Below, piece after piece: positions 12,574-25,330 of a stretch of 64,000 nucleotides of DNA. How positions within the stretch are numbered: the first letter of the stretch is position 1; every line of letters begins with the position of its first letter. Where the stretch lies: NCBI RefSeq assembly GCF_011397635.1, contig NC_064771.1:13207379-13271378 (forward strand), in the 5' to 3' direction. Made by a program: the position numbers and the translations under genes. The DNA is from Epinephelus fuscoguttatus (Eukaryota; Chordata; Actinopteri; Perciformes; Serranidae). The notes beneath the pieces are model-generated. The model was not told where the DNA came from, made no database searches, and saw only the letters and a list, made by a program, of their open reading frames with translations.

Positions 12574-15500
12574 GTTCACAAGAGGTGAATGGCTTAGTAT
12601 TTCTTGAAAATCAATGTTGAACAATGTCTGGAATTGCCTTTAATCCCAGTGAATGGCAAAACTGAATGTTTCTCCTCTTAGATTTGAGCCAAAAGCTTTG
12701 ACAGTCCAGCAGTCCAAAGTACGGACCTAAGAAATAGCTCTGAAAGGTTATTCCAAGATCTTGAAAACGTGTAATTTGTGAAAGCTTGAACTCCAGGCCT
12801 GCATCGCCAAATAGTTCACTGGAATATTATCTGTGTTTATCATGTGCAGGCCAAACTCTGTCCCACTCTTTGTAGCTCGTTGTTATGCATAGCTGGCTGA
12901 ATTAAACGGCCATAAATTGAGGAGAACACTGTGCAGTTGTGTTCCTGGAAACAGCCAGTTGGAGTGTGGTCAGGTTGCCTGGTTTCCCCCGCTTGCCTTG
13001 GGCTTTGGCTTTGTCGACATCAGCTCAGAAATAGGTCTGAGTCCAGCTGCAAACGGTTCTGCGGTCGCACCACGGAACCATCTATCGAGAGCAAAAACAG
13101 GGAAAAAACATCTATCTTTAAAAAGGAGACAGGGATGTATTTGATTTTGAGGGATGTTGAGAGAAACGGATGACATTTGCAGTTTATTCTGTGGAAGCTG
13201 AGATTGAGTGAGAGACCACTGTGCTGAATACTGTATGTAAACTAGATCTGCCTTTCTGCAGGTTTTTAGGATTCCAAAGCTTCGCTGGTCTGGAACCATC
13301 TAAATTTAGACCACAGACACTCCTCTGTGCAGCAAACCAAAGTCCGCCTCTTGTCCATAAAATGGGTGGACTTTTTAAGGGAATTCCTGCTTCCATTTTG
13401 TCCTGCTTTGTCTGGCGTGAAGGTTACACAAAGTTCATTTTACATTTCACTGAAGAGACTTATCACGCTCTTAAAGCCGAGCAGCAGCTCTTATTCAACA
13501 GCCTTAGCTTTGTTTATAAACAGGCAAAGTATGCTACGCCAGATAGGAAGAGATAATGAACATTTCCTGATAAGAAAACCACTGCTGCTACTTAAATGTA
13601 CTGCTACACTGCCTGGGTACAGAGCCCCGGCACTGTCGAAAGCACTTAAAGATTATCGTACAACTTAAGAAATGGAACGCGTTAATTAATCGTACTAATT
13701 CAAATGGTGAGTGAAAAGAATAAATATGTGTACTCCACTCGGTAAAAGAAAGATAAAAGCCTGTTTTTTCCTCCTTTGCCTTCAATATGTGGATGAAATT
13801 AATTTTACTCTTCTATTTATCTTTCACTGGCTCAATTTGTTGCAGTTATTTCTATTTTCATTTAGCCCACATTTTTTTCTTTGCCTGTGTGTGTTTTGGA
13901 TCAGTGGAGCAATGAGAGGACTATGTGGCATGCTAGCTTTACGGAGAGGTACAGTGAGCGACAGCCAGGCCCCCAGGAAGTGCAACGGACTTTGAAGTCA
14001 ATTTTTCATAGTAGCCAAACAGTAGAATTACAACTTCCGATCTATCACGTGATGCCATTGGGCCTAAAGGAACTTTTCCCATAGACTTAACATTGGGAAA
14101 AAGACAACTGTAAGTCAGTAGATAGATTTTTTGGAGTGTCACAACTCCCACAACATGACTCGTGTCACTATAGGGATTTTATCCATTGTGTCCGATAACA
14201 TTTGGAAGGTCTAGAAGATCCACAAGATCACATCATTTTATCTCCATTCAAGTTAGCAGAGCACTATAGAGTCTCAAGTGCGCTTGCTCTATGGGCGCAA
14301 TGACGCAGAAGCAGCACCAATTATCAGAATAAATTCCTGCGTGGCAGCTGAATGTTTTTTGTTTTGTTTTTGGCTTTCATAGGAATGAACGAGTCCTGCC
14401 TCCAACACTGTATCCATGTCTCTAATACATCCATAGCACCGGCCTTTTCAGTTAGCTACCTAGCTAAAGCTAACTTTTGTGCAGATAATTTCAGTCAGCT
14501 GTACCTCACACTCCAGTGTTACAAACTCTTGTTACAGTAGTTAAAACGTTTTGGCCCGCGAGGTAACACTAAAAAAGTAGGCTGGCTAGTGGAAATTAGC
14601 ATTCTTGAGATACCACGGTTTTGTCCAAAATTCCATACTAACATGGTATTTAGTAAGCTAAAACAGTATGTAAGATTTTTTAGAGTGCCTGAAACCTTTG
14701 TATGAAAAAAATTGTGTGTGAATTACATACTATTTTCGGTGAAATGATACAGAATGCAAACACTGGACACTACGCCGGCATAAATATCCGACAATTCAGT
14801 GCGACAAATGTTCATAATGGACAGCGACCAAGACAGCTCTCTAACATCAATCTCATAAATCTAAACTTATAAGATTTCACTTTGTTAAGTGTAATATAGT
14901 TTTAAAATTATTCCAAAATTACAGATGGAGCTCAGGTTGGCACAGGTTACCATGGTTACATGTCTCCAACTGACAAGGAGGCTCTCAGGAAGTGACGTGG
15001 TAACTACAGCTCAATGGGCCTGAAAAGATACATACTACTGTGTTTTTTGCACAGTATGTTCAACATTAGTAGCCTATGCATTGGCTATGGAGTGCTTACT
15101 ATGTAATTGTGGATACAGTGCATATTTCTGTCTTCATAATATTAGCATCCATTATCTTCTCTCTTTTTTACCAACTGATTTGAAATTAAAGAAAACGTAT
15201 AAAGCTTTATATTACTTTTTGCACCCCAGTTGTATTAATTGAGTAACAGCATTATTACTTGATATATTGAGCTGTGTTTTTGAGTTGACTGACAGCCTTT
15301 TACTGCCTTTTGTCGATTTTGGAGCTCCACACTTCCCTAAGTCTGTAAGTCTGTAATGAAGGCGGACAAAAAATTGGCCTTCTTTCATGTGTTGTTCTTT
15401 GCCAGCAGAGTAATGGATATCCAGTTCTCAAATATTTTGATAGCATAAGGCAGCCCTGACAAGGACCTCTGGTTCTTTTTAAAAGCTTTCCACTGCACCA

Positions 15501-16916
15501 GCTAAATGTCGGCAGGCCTCCCACGCATGCACGGCCCCGTCTGGCTTCATTAATGACCTGCTATGGTTCAAGAGATGGGGGATTGCGTCAGGTCCAAGGC
15601 AGCCCTTCTAATTTGCTGCTGACCGCAGTCCCAGGCCCTTCGCTCCACTTCCCCTGGCTGGCGTTTTAAGAGGGGCATCTGGGAGCGGAGAGGGTGGAAA
15701 CACAGCACATACCAGCACTGAGCAGAGCCATATCAAGGCTCACAAAGGGACGCCAGGGACCAGTTCACCAAGGTGTGATCTTTAATATGAGATGGCTCTA
15801 GCCTGCAGGGACTTTGCGCAAGTTCCCATGAACCTAGCAGAAGCAACAGGTCACCTCTCTGATTACAGCTCCTCAGTGATAGCCTTCACAGACACAATGG
15901 CACTATGCTCTTTCCAATGAGGGAAATAGTTTGTCTTGTTCTAGGCTGCACAAGGAAAACCTCAGTCTAATTGATATCCTACAGTGTTACAGGAATACAC
16001 ACAGGGCCATTAATTACTCTGACTGTGTGCTTACGGAAAGCTCTGGCTTTGTCTTTGCCTGTAATCCTGTTAAAGACCTTTGACCACAGCTCAGAGGGGG
16101 TCGCTCCCTCCGACTCCTCTTGTGTATCTGGACCCTCTGGGCAAAGCTCATTTTATCTGCACATATGCTTCTATCCCCTCCTTCGCTCCTCTCTGCACGG
16201 GCTCTCTGTTTTCTGAGTCACGCAAATTTGGCAACCAGCACCCTCAGGCCTCAGATAAAATGTACTTAAAAGCACCACGAGCACAAATACCCCAATATTT
16301 TGACTCTTTAAAAGGTAATTAGTTTAACGCTATAATCCCAGTAGCAGCCTGCCTGCCTGCGTCTTGGATATCAGAAAAGAATAGGGGAGCTCTCGACAGG
16401 AGGGACTCGGACGTACCCTGGATTATCCTCTAATTCTTCATCTCCTCCGTTACCCCCGGTAGGGCGCCTCTTTTAAGCAAGGCCTGGCTGCTTCTCCTGG
16501 ACGGCTGCTCCACTGGTTCAGATTCCTGTCAGAGTAGAGGAAATAAAATACAAGATGAGTTTCAGGGAGGGAGAGAGTCAATTCAAACTGAAATGGGGGC
16601 AGGGTGAGGAGTGATCATAGGAGAGAAGCAGGGGATGTAAAAAGTCAGTTTCATTTTCATATAAAGGAATGAAGGGGGAGAATGCCAAAACAAGACAGAA
16701 GAGATGACAGGAAGGGATACTGAGAGAAATGAGTCACAGAGAAAAGGTCAGAGGAGAGGAAACAAGGGGATGCAATGTGTTGAGAGGAGGGCAGAATGAT
16801 AGGACATAAAAGAAAGGAAAGACATATCCAGACTAAGACATAAAAGAACCAGTAAGGTTTCAGTGAATGGACAAAAGTCTTGGAACACATATCAAAGTCA
16901 CCTCTCTTATGTCATG

Positions 16917-17111
16917 GTTACCTGCTTAACTTTTATTTTGCTTGGCAGTCAAGAGAAGGGAAAAGACAAAGGAAAGGGACCCTACTGGGAGAAACTGAAT
17001 TGCAATGCCAAGCAACTGTATCTGGACAAACTACTCACAATGAACAACATAGATCCATGTGACTTGGCAGCCTATATGACAGACCCTGACACACTACCTC
17101 CACTCACTTAG
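16917..17111 (+). pseudogene. possible fragment of a multicopy fish gene family (uncertain)
   Basis: A frame ending at a TAG contains GPYWEKLNCNAKQLYLDKL and DPCDLAAYMTDPDTLPPLT. This looks more protein-like than the surrounding ORFs, and a plausible acceptor (tttgcttggcag at about 16949) precedes it. From memory, DLAAYMSDP-ALPPLTYPDI occurs near the start of large fish proteins of a repeated SWIM/YqaJ-like family. If so, the frame breaks just at LT(Y) and this is a 5' remnant. I cannot verify that memory; it may be a chance ORF. Confidence 0.25.
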
Positions 17112-17329
17112 ATTGTTTTTATACTGTGTGCATACACTTTGCTGAATTCAAAAGTCTCCTCTCATCTGTAACCAGGGTTGAAAATTAACTTTCCTGTCCA
17201 CCTGCCACCGTGGGTGGTGGATTCCAAAATCTACCAACCACTCAATAGATTACTTTTTTTTTTGGCTGCTGAGTGAAGCAAATCTGGCAGCCACTTGCAT
17301 ATTTTACCGCATTTGGCTGGTGACCTGTG

Positions 17330-17560
17330 CTAACTTTTAACCCTGCATGTAACTACTTAACGCTATTCAGGATCACAGAGGGACTGGAACCAATCCCAGT
17401 TGACACTGGGCAAGAGGTAGGGTGCACCCTGGACAGGTCACCAGACTATCACACGGCTGACACACAGAGACAGACACTCATAATCACATCTACGGGCACC
17501 TAACCTGCATGTCTTTGGACTGTGAAAGGAAACTAGAGAAAATCAACACAACCCACAAAC
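17330..17560 (+). repeat. interspersed repeat (LINE/SINE-tail-like)
   Basis: It includes 'gggtgcaccctggacaggtcacc' and 'cctgcatgtctttggactgtg' followed by 'ggaaactagagaaaa'. These words are characteristic of a very abundant vertebrate and fish repeat. No coding part remains. Confidence 0.6.
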
Positions 17561-18379
17561 TTGACACAAAAGAGGCCTAAGCTGGCCAACAGATTCCAAC
17601 TCAAACCCTCTTGCACAGGTGGTGTATCAAAGTCTGTTCCCCCACAGCATTTCCCTCCTGTTAAAACTATGTTTCCCATAGTGCCAACAACAGAAATTCT
17701 CAGAATGAAGTGATTAAAAAACATTTTAGACCCATCCAATCTGAATTTAAGACAATTAGTCAGTGTGTATTCAAGACATGTTGAGTTTTTAAGGACTCGC
17801 AGCCATCCTGTAAAAGGTAAGCAGGTAACTACCGTAGCACACAAAAGCCCTTTTTGGACTCTTTGTTTGTGAGGACAAGGATGGCGCGCAATTCCTTGTC
17901 TCCCCAGTTGCTCATCTTTACAGTGTCTGTCAGGTTTGTGTTTCCCTCTTGCTACTAGCTCTCGCTAATTCCTGCTATCAGCTGTTTCCTGTTTATCCAC
18001 CGCCAGTGGGTCGCATGTGCGGCATCATCAGCAGCTCCTCCCACAAGTCTTCAACAGCCCCTGCTGTTGCGGAAGGCCTCCTCTGTCTTTTTAAATTAAA
18101 AGGGCTGCGCCAATATGACTACCCTACGAGGTGGAAAATTGGGCACCTCGGATCAACTCGCCAATCCAGCTCTGTGTGTCTAAACGCTCGCAGCTTGCCG
18201 GCAAAATGGCCCAATATTCGCAGGAAATCTGGCAGTGTAAAAGGGGCTATTGATAGCCTAACAGTGCTTTCTTTACAATATGGCGCCCTTTCCCACAGAG
18301 CATGACATACCTTCCCATTCCCCCTAATTTTGCTAATTCCTTAAATTTCCCTCTAGCACCATCACATAGGTCCAATACT

Positions 18380-18535
18380 TTGGTTTTCTACCAAATACCA
18401 GCAAGTAGTTATAGTAGTAATTAGCAAATTTTAGCATTTAGCAACTAAGTTGGCGAACATGGTAAACATTATACCTTAGCATGTTAGCATTGTGAGTATG
18501 TTAGCATGCTTCCATTAGCATTTCATTCATTGTAC
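18380..18535 (+). repeat. fragment of the 'gctaac/catgttagc' repeat family
   Basis: 'catggtaaacattatacctt', 'agcatgttagcattgtgag' and 'atgttagcatgcttcc' match the family seen at 50-425 and 1700-2075. Confidence 0.55.
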
Positions 18536-19233
18536 TTTTCTCACAGCAGACATTTTGACTTGTCATAGTAGGAAAAACACAGTTTTTTTTAGTAACACTA
18601 ATGATGGCTCTGATCTATTCAAGCATGCAGGATACAAGGATCCTGAAATCAAAGCAGCTAAATGTAATTCATGTCTTTTGTCCTGTAGAGACAAAAACAG
18701 GAGGCTGACGTTGTGTCACATACTGATTGTGAGCTTTTTTCAACGCTGTATACCCGACAGATCTAAACACATATCTTCGTAGTAGTGGTTTGAAAACGGA
18801 TGTCAATACCCACAAATGTTGCAGCGAGACATCAGTAGACCAGACTTAATCACTGTTGATGGGAAAACAGCTCCAGTTTGTTATGAAAATGCATATTTGC
18901 ATTAAAATGTTTGGTTCATCTTTCTGCTGAAGCTTCGAGTTGCTTTCCTTGGGCAACTCACCATTCAGGGGATTTCGGCGCGTTCATACATCACAGACGG
19001 GCTCAATAAAATATTTCCATGTCACTATGTACAGTATTTGCTTGAGGTGGCTTTGCTGGATATAAACCAGAATAACCACAGTCTAATAGGAGCCGTGTGT
19101 GTTGTGTGTATGTGTGTGTACGAACACATTCCTGAGCAGAGCATCGGTCGGTAGAGTCTCTCTCTCGACTACGACCATCAAACATCCTTCTTCTCAACCT
19201 CAGAGCTGATTGAAACCACGTTTCGGTCTGAAC

Positions 19234-19507
19234 CATCTTTTTTTTTGCTTTCATTCTCCTCTCTCCTCACTTTGTCTTTGTCTTTTCTTTTCCATTGTTG
19301 CCTTCTAATGTCTTCTCTTCATCTCAACTTCTATCTTCTCTTTCTTCCTTTTCTACTCACTTTACACTCATTCTGAATCTTTTCCTCTCCATTCTCTGCT
19401 TTTTCTCTTTACCCTCTTTTTTTCTTTTCTCTTTTTATGTCCCTGTTTGTTTTCTTTCAATTCCTCTCTTCTTCTGTCCCTTTGATTTCTTTTCTTCGCT
19501 TCTCTTT
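19234..19507. repeat. long polypyrimidine tract
   Basis: About 270 bases on the + strand are dominated by T and C (ttctct, cttttc, tctctt words) with few purines. The open frame over it reads as low-complexity Ser/Phe/Leu and is not a gene. Confidence 0.7.
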
Positions 19508-20304
19508 GAGTGTCTTGACTGACTTCGGAAGGCTGAACCAGCTGTTAGGCCTACATACACCCATTAATCTGTACTTCTGATGACTTAAACTCAAAAATGT
19601 TTACTCTGCTATAGTTTGTCTTGAGTATAATCAGCCATGGACTTTGTGTTTCATGGCGAGTCTCCCCCTCCCTTCCTTCTGCTTCTCATGTCCTTCACTC
19701 ACTAACCCCGCTAACCAGGTGAACAAACATACAAGATAAGGCCGCATTTTTCAAGCTCACTCTTTGACTTTCAATTACGTCCCTATTTTCGCCGTCCATG
19801 CTCGGTCTGAATCCAAGCAAAACACTGCTACACTTCCTCCTCAGCCAAGAAAACATTTTCGTGCTTCAACAAATATCCATACTCTCCGAGGCTCTCTGCT
19901 TCCTGCATCTGCTGGAGCTGGCAGTCCCAATTTGCCCTCTTTGTTGCCTCTCTCTTTCAGTTTATATCTCTACTGCGCACATACATAAACTGTGTTCCTT
20001 CCTTCTCCCTTTCTTCTACTCACACGTGCACATTCCCTCTCTATTCTTTTGATATTACAGGTGTTTAAAGAAAGTTTTAAATTGGTTAGTTTATCAGTTA
20101 AGTGATGAGAGCACATCGTCGCTGCAGTCAGACTGAAACATGTACATGACTGATAGTATCTGTCAGTTTATCTTACTCATACTGTATACTGATATGTCTG
20201 AGATCATTTACTGTAGAAATAGTGAAACCATTATGTAGTTTGTCCACCAGAGAGCAGTGAAAAGTTTATTTTCTGTGTCCAGCTCTGGACATATCATGGG
20301 CTCA

Positions 20305-20985
20305 AGTCTTGAAAAGAATAGTTTGACATTTTGGAAATTATGCTTTGTTGCTTTCTTGCTGAGAGTTGATGAGAAGACAGGTACTAGGCCCTATTCATAT
20401 CTGTAGCCGATTAAGGATATGAAGGTAGAGTCAGCAGCTGGTTAGCTCAATAGCTAAGTGTTGGAAGACAGATTCTGTAACCTTTGGACTAATCTCTGTA
20501 AACAGATATCTGCACATGTATGCAGAATCTGTAGGCAAGGGGACAACTTTTTGGTTTAGGAAGTGCTCTGGTTTCCATTTTGAGCAGTACTGACCAATCA
20601 CATTTGAACGGCAGGTAAATAGTCTGTGTGGAGAGGCGGAACACATTAGCTATCATCTAACAACAATTTTGCTTTTTTAAAGCTTTTTTTAAAAAAAAAT
20701 TATCTTCACGCACATGCACAAATGTGTTTATAAAGATTAGATGAAATGGCCGCCACAAGGAAGAGAAAGTCTTGGCTTAGCTATCCCCTTGCTACACCAC
20801 ATCTCCCAAAATTTGGCCACTGCCCGAAGAGGCTTATGGTCGTTGGACCTATACCTGATGGTTTCTGAGATTGCCTTTGGACAGAACCAAGCTAGGTGTT
20901 TCCCCCCGTTTCTAGTCTTTGCACTTAGCTTACCATCTTCTGGCTGTAGCTTCATATTTAGCTTATACATACCATACACTGTAAA
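20305..20985 (+). repeat. interspersed repeat, 'gacattttggaaatta ... cttgctgagagtt' family
   Basis: It starts with 'atagtttgacattttggaaa', includes 'tttcttgctgagagttgatgagaag', and ends with 'cccgtttctagtctttgc' and 'agcttcatatttagctta'. This layout is a common percomorph element. Partial copies occur at 25085-25330, 37385-37565 and 44525-44670. Confidence 0.6.
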
Positions 20986-21345
20986 AAATAATGGACATAG
21001 CTACCACAACATCACCCATTGGTTTTGAAGCCATGAGTTTGGCATTACTGCCATATTAGTTTTTTGAAGCCAGAAGTGACCATATTTGGATGAGAGGCTG
21101 GGGCTGTGGAGGAGCAAGGGGTGGATCTGACTCACAGACCTCACCGACAACCTGTCACTCAAGTGGCTCCGCCCTTAAATATACATTTGCTTCTAGAGCC
21201 AGTCTCAAGCAGCCTTTGAAGGAACTACAGGTTTTGGCACTTTTTTTGGCTTCATTTTCAGTGCCGGAGGTTGCCGTTTCTACATATCTGCAAGTGATCT
21301 TTTCATATAACTGTCAGCAAAAAAAAGCAAACAACCACACATAAC
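20985..21345 (+). repeat. interspersed repeat abutting the previous element
   Basis: 'cacccattggttttgaagcc', 'gagtttggcattactgccat' and 'gaagccagaagtgaccatat' are words I associate with another abundant teleost repeat. The boundary with the left neighbour is approximate. Confidence 0.45.
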
Positions 21346-22567
21346 AATGGGCATCAGCTGATATTTTCTTATTACATTTCATAAACCCTCAAACACTGAT
21401 ACCAGCAACAATACTGGCCTCAGAAATCCAGTATCTGAGAGTTCTTACCACATGTCTCTGCTGGTGCTCCATGTTGAAATTCTCGCATTTGTAATTTAGA
21501 GTGATGATAAGCAGCTGGCACAGTTTCAAAAGTTAAAAAAAAGGCCTAAAGTTAAGTTGAGTACTTGGCTACTATCCCTCAACATGAAGCAATGACCTCA
21601 CTGATTTTGTTTTCCATGTTCTTATCACACACACTGACAGCACAACATGTTGTAAGTTTCATGCAGTATATTGTATACTTTCAGGGAGAAGAGCTACACT
21701 AGACAGAGCTGGAGAAACTATAAAACTGTCCACATCAATCATCGTCTGAAAGGTCCACATGCAGTCAAATTCTGGACAGCAGCCAATCAACAAACAGACC
21801 CGAGCCTATTCTTGTTTTTCAAATGAAAAAATCAGGGTGGTTTGGTCAAAAATGTTGTCTTATTTCACCCACACAGTCCACTGAATACTAACTTATAAAA
21901 TATGACGACTACAGGGGGTTTGGATCATGTTGTCAGATTAGTGAGTCGTGACCATTTAGTAACGACGGACCATGAAGGAGCAGTTTTCCCAACATCATCA
22001 TGTGTGGCAAAAAAAAGAGCCAAGGAACCCAGTGGTGTGAAAACAAATACAGCAGCCGGATTCAGAGTTCGCACCTCTGCAAGTAACCCCTTCCTGGTTG
22101 GTTGCGTCAATGACACCCAAAGGTCACGAAGGGTCCCCCTCGGAGGAATGTTGAACTCAGGTAAAAAAAAAAAAAAAAAACAGGGGGAAAACCAACCACA
22201 AGGAATGTCTGTACTCATTTACTTCATCAAGACCTGTATCATTAGTGTAAATCATATGAGGGGGATGTACAGGAAACATACAACATGCATGTGTTAATCA
22301 TTTGCCGCTGGCTGAGCTGAATGCATACAGGAGGCTGACATCGAAATATCAAAGCATGTTCTCATAGAGGATGTACAGTACGCCTACTCTGGGTAGACTG
22401 AGCGCCAGTTAAACATGAAAAGTCACATGAAGTCTGAGTTCATCACTGCACGTCATAGAATGGATTCTGTGTTATTACCACTGTAGCAGACTGGCTTTTT
22501 ATTGATCACCACTGGGGATGTTTGTTTATCGGCGGGCATTAGCAGGGCAAGCAAGCTCTTCAATCAA

Positions 22568-22588
22568 TGTGTGTGTGTGTGTGTGTGG
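22568..22588. repeat. short (GT)n microsatellite
   Basis: About ten GT units lie in otherwise unremarkable intergenic or intronic sequence. Confidence 0.85.
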
Positions 22589-23539
22589 TATTTCACATGG
22601 TGGCCTCCCTCGTGGACTGCTCGCAGGTTGCAGGGGTCAAAAGGCCACTGCCTCCCCCCAACTTGTAACAAGTCCAACACTGCTCTGTCTGTTTGTCCCC
22701 ATAATTAAAACACCTCAAGGCCACCGACTTCAACTTCACCCTGTCATGTTCCACTCAGTCAGAGCCCATCTCGGTCATTATGGTGACATGTATGAAAATT
22801 GATAGGTTATGTCATGTAACTACCGTAATTACAAGGCCGAGTGACAACATATGAAAGCACTGGCAGGGGTTTATTCTGACCGAGAATTTACTGCTGCTGC
22901 TGAATATAAACATGTTGCAGAGCGGATTGAGTTTCATGTCAGACATCTGAGACTCTCACAACACTTCAACACAATATGCCCATTAACACCAGGTCTGATA
23001 ACAGTTTGGTTTCAGTCAACATTTTTACAAGCCTTAATGGGATTATCTTATCTGAAACTACTCTTTCTGTGATCAACAGGAGCCTTTTTCTCCTATTAAT
23101 TAATCTATATCTACAGTAGAAAAAATAACAATTGCTATTAATAATTAATCATAACCTATGGAGCTATATCAATAGGCAATTGATAAGTAATTTTCCATCT
23201 TCGAGGAGCAGTACGTATATGAGGACACAATACAAATATGACAGAAAAATACATGTAGGAATATTGTACAAATGTTATAGGAATACTTCAGGATATATAT
23301 AGGCTACAAAATCCCCTCAGTGATGAAATGACATTGCACACATTAAGTTCTCAATATGCACTGAAAAGTCACTACAGATTCAGCTCACTACTGCAAACTA
23401 ACTCAAAGTCTCTTATTGAATATGATATAAAATATAACAGAAAAGTCTCCATTAACTTAACACTCAGTATTACACTCACTGAGAGTCTGTCTGAGAAAAT
23501 TAAGTAGTGATATATCGTCAAAATTGAACACAAACTCAC

Positions 23540-23760
23540 CGAAGGAAACTGCGACACGAAGAACAGGACTCTCCCTGACTCCACTTTAATTATCTTTCCA
23601 TTAGCAGTGTGTTTGAGGCTCGTGCGGTCCGAGGGAGCCGGTGGTGCAGCCGGACTGTCCCGCTGGTGCGCCGGGTGTGCGGAGCGGCGCAGCGCGGAGG
23701 ATGAGGAAAGGGGCGGACCGTGGATCAAATACCAATGAAAGCATCACAGAGCCACACCGG
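23540..23760 (-). promoter_or_regulatory. CpG-rich block with donor site: candidate promoter and first exon of cdc42ep1
   Basis: 23600-23710 is locally rich in CG dinucleotides (gcgccgggtgtgcggagcg and neighbours) in an AT-rich setting. On the - strand it ends at cttcg|GTGAGT (exon side 23540), a strong splice donor. It is the only such block upstream of cdc42ep1 on its strand, so a non-coding exon about 11 kb before the coding start is plausible. It could instead belong to an unrecognised non-coding gene. Confidence 0.4.
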
Positions 23761-24794
23761 GAGCTCCCACACTGCCTCATGGTTAACACTTCCAGTTGAC
23801 GTCTCCCTACAACACGCCAATTGGCTTGTCAACACGGTTTGGAGCAGTAAGTAAACATGTAATGACACGAGGCAGGTGGCTTTACAGCCAAACTAGGTGG
23901 CGCTGTAACATGACCTCCTTGTGAATATTTTTAAGGCTTTCTAAAAAGACAGATTTTGAGTTCACCTTTATGTTTTTCACACATATACATAAGAGTGAAA
24001 CAGGAGGCTCAGTGTGACAGCCACCTCCCATCATCAAGTGGTCATCATCAGACTTCATCAGCTGAGTAACTGCTGACTTTCAGCTGGAGGGAAATACATT
24101 ATTATGAAATTGTTTCACAATGACGCAGTTAGACTTAATGTTTAATAACTCACTACAAGTTACAGTAATGTGACACAGTTTAAACCTAAATCTAACAATG
24201 ACTCTGACCTTCACTGAGGGTGTCTATGTGGCTTAAACTAACACAAGCAGGGCCCTCAGAAAGCGAAGACTTCTGCCACCCAGTAGCCCAGTTTTCCATG
24301 TTCAAATCAGGAAGTGCAACCACTATATATGTCTGGATATGTTAACAGCACTATCAGGGTTATGTCAAAGTATGGTAACTGAAGCCTTGTCATCTCAGCT
24401 GTGTATCAATCAGCATATATGTGCTTCTAAATTGGAAATATTTCACATATTTAACATACATTTGTGAAAAGTGGAAAACTATCATGTACATAATATCATC
24501 AAATGCTTGACTTATCTTATTATATCATCATGAACATAGCAGCCTGTTATCAAAAACAGTTGTTATGGAAAAACAGTATGTTCACAAGGAAGAAATTTCT
24601 ACTTGATTCAAATGTGAATTTGCGTATTTAAAAAAAAAAAGTATGACACAAACCAGTATGTTTTAGTATCGTAATATTTACACACATGGTGTTACTGTTG
24701 TACTGCTTCTCCCATGAAACCACTGTCCCTGAGTGCTCCATGCTTTGTATGCACTTTGAGCAGCTATGTATGTAGGCTACCCCAGAGGATTACT

Positions 24795-25030
24795 GCTACC
24801 CTAGATGCGTGGTTCCGAGCTGGTGGGTTGTGATCCAAAAGTGGGTCATGGGCCCATTCTGAATGGACCGCAAGTGACTCGCAAATGTGTCAGATTTACG
24901 CTTTATCTTTAAGTGCAATACATTTCTGACGCTTAATGTATTAGACTTTGAGACCTCAAACTACTGACTAAGGAGAAATCTGGACCCCATGGCTGGACCA
25001 ATTGGGAATCACTGCCGTAGATGATTCACC
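24795..25030 (+). repeat. small hAT-like MITE
   Basis: The ends are imperfect inverted repeats: 'tggttccgagctggtgggt' at the left and 'accaattgggaatcactgcc' at the right. Between them are 'gatccaaaagtgggtcatgggcc' words typical of a common fish hAT-derived MITE. Confidence 0.5.
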
Positions 25031-25084
25031 TGCAGCGTTGGGGGTGACAGGGAATAAGATACCAGCACCTCTAAAGATTACTAA

Positions 25085-25330
25085 TTTACATGTTATATCT
25101 TGTTTGTTTAACCCATACAAAAACCAAATCTGAAAGGTTTATTGCTGAATATATATCTTTATCGGTGCTCGTAGACGGATATACACATACTGTATACATA
25201 TATATATATTTATTTATCTTTGAACAGACCCAAGGTCGCTGTTTCCCCCTGTTTCCAGTCCTTGTGCTAAGATAAGCTAAGCTAAGCTAATCATGACCTG
25301 GTTGTAATTTCATATTTAATGGACATATCT
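25085..25330 (+). repeat. fragment of the 20305-type repeat
   Basis: 'catgttatatcttgtttgtttaa', 'ggtcgctgtttccccctgtt', then a (taagc)n run at 25271-25289 and 'tttcatatttaatggacatat' match the 3' part of the family at 20305. Confidence 0.5.

Larger units (their letters stand above)
12574..23539. other. probable long 5' intron and upstream region of cdc42ep1, no coding gene recognised
   Basis: No conserved protein is recognised here, apart from the doubtful fragment at 16917-17111. Contents include a repeat-like block at about 13970-14330, a palindromic repeat-like block at about 14620-15080, less repetitive and more GC-balanced sequence at about 15300-16520 that could hold conserved non-coding elements, a purine-rich tract at 16555-16850, repeat copies at 17330-17560, 18380-18535 and 20305-21345, and a pyrimidine tract at 19234-19507. 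Assignment as intron depends on the first exon proposed at 23540. Confidence 0.35.

Noticed and set aside
12574..12624. A 17-residue longer N-terminus for cdc42ep1
   Set aside because: It begins at a TTG codon. The ATG at 12573 gives a start consistent with Borg proteins.
23372..23728. 118-residue frame on the - strand over the CpG-rich block
   Set aside because: It runs through the GTGAGT donor into AT-rich sequence and shows no conserved motif. It is better explained as a non-coding first exon.
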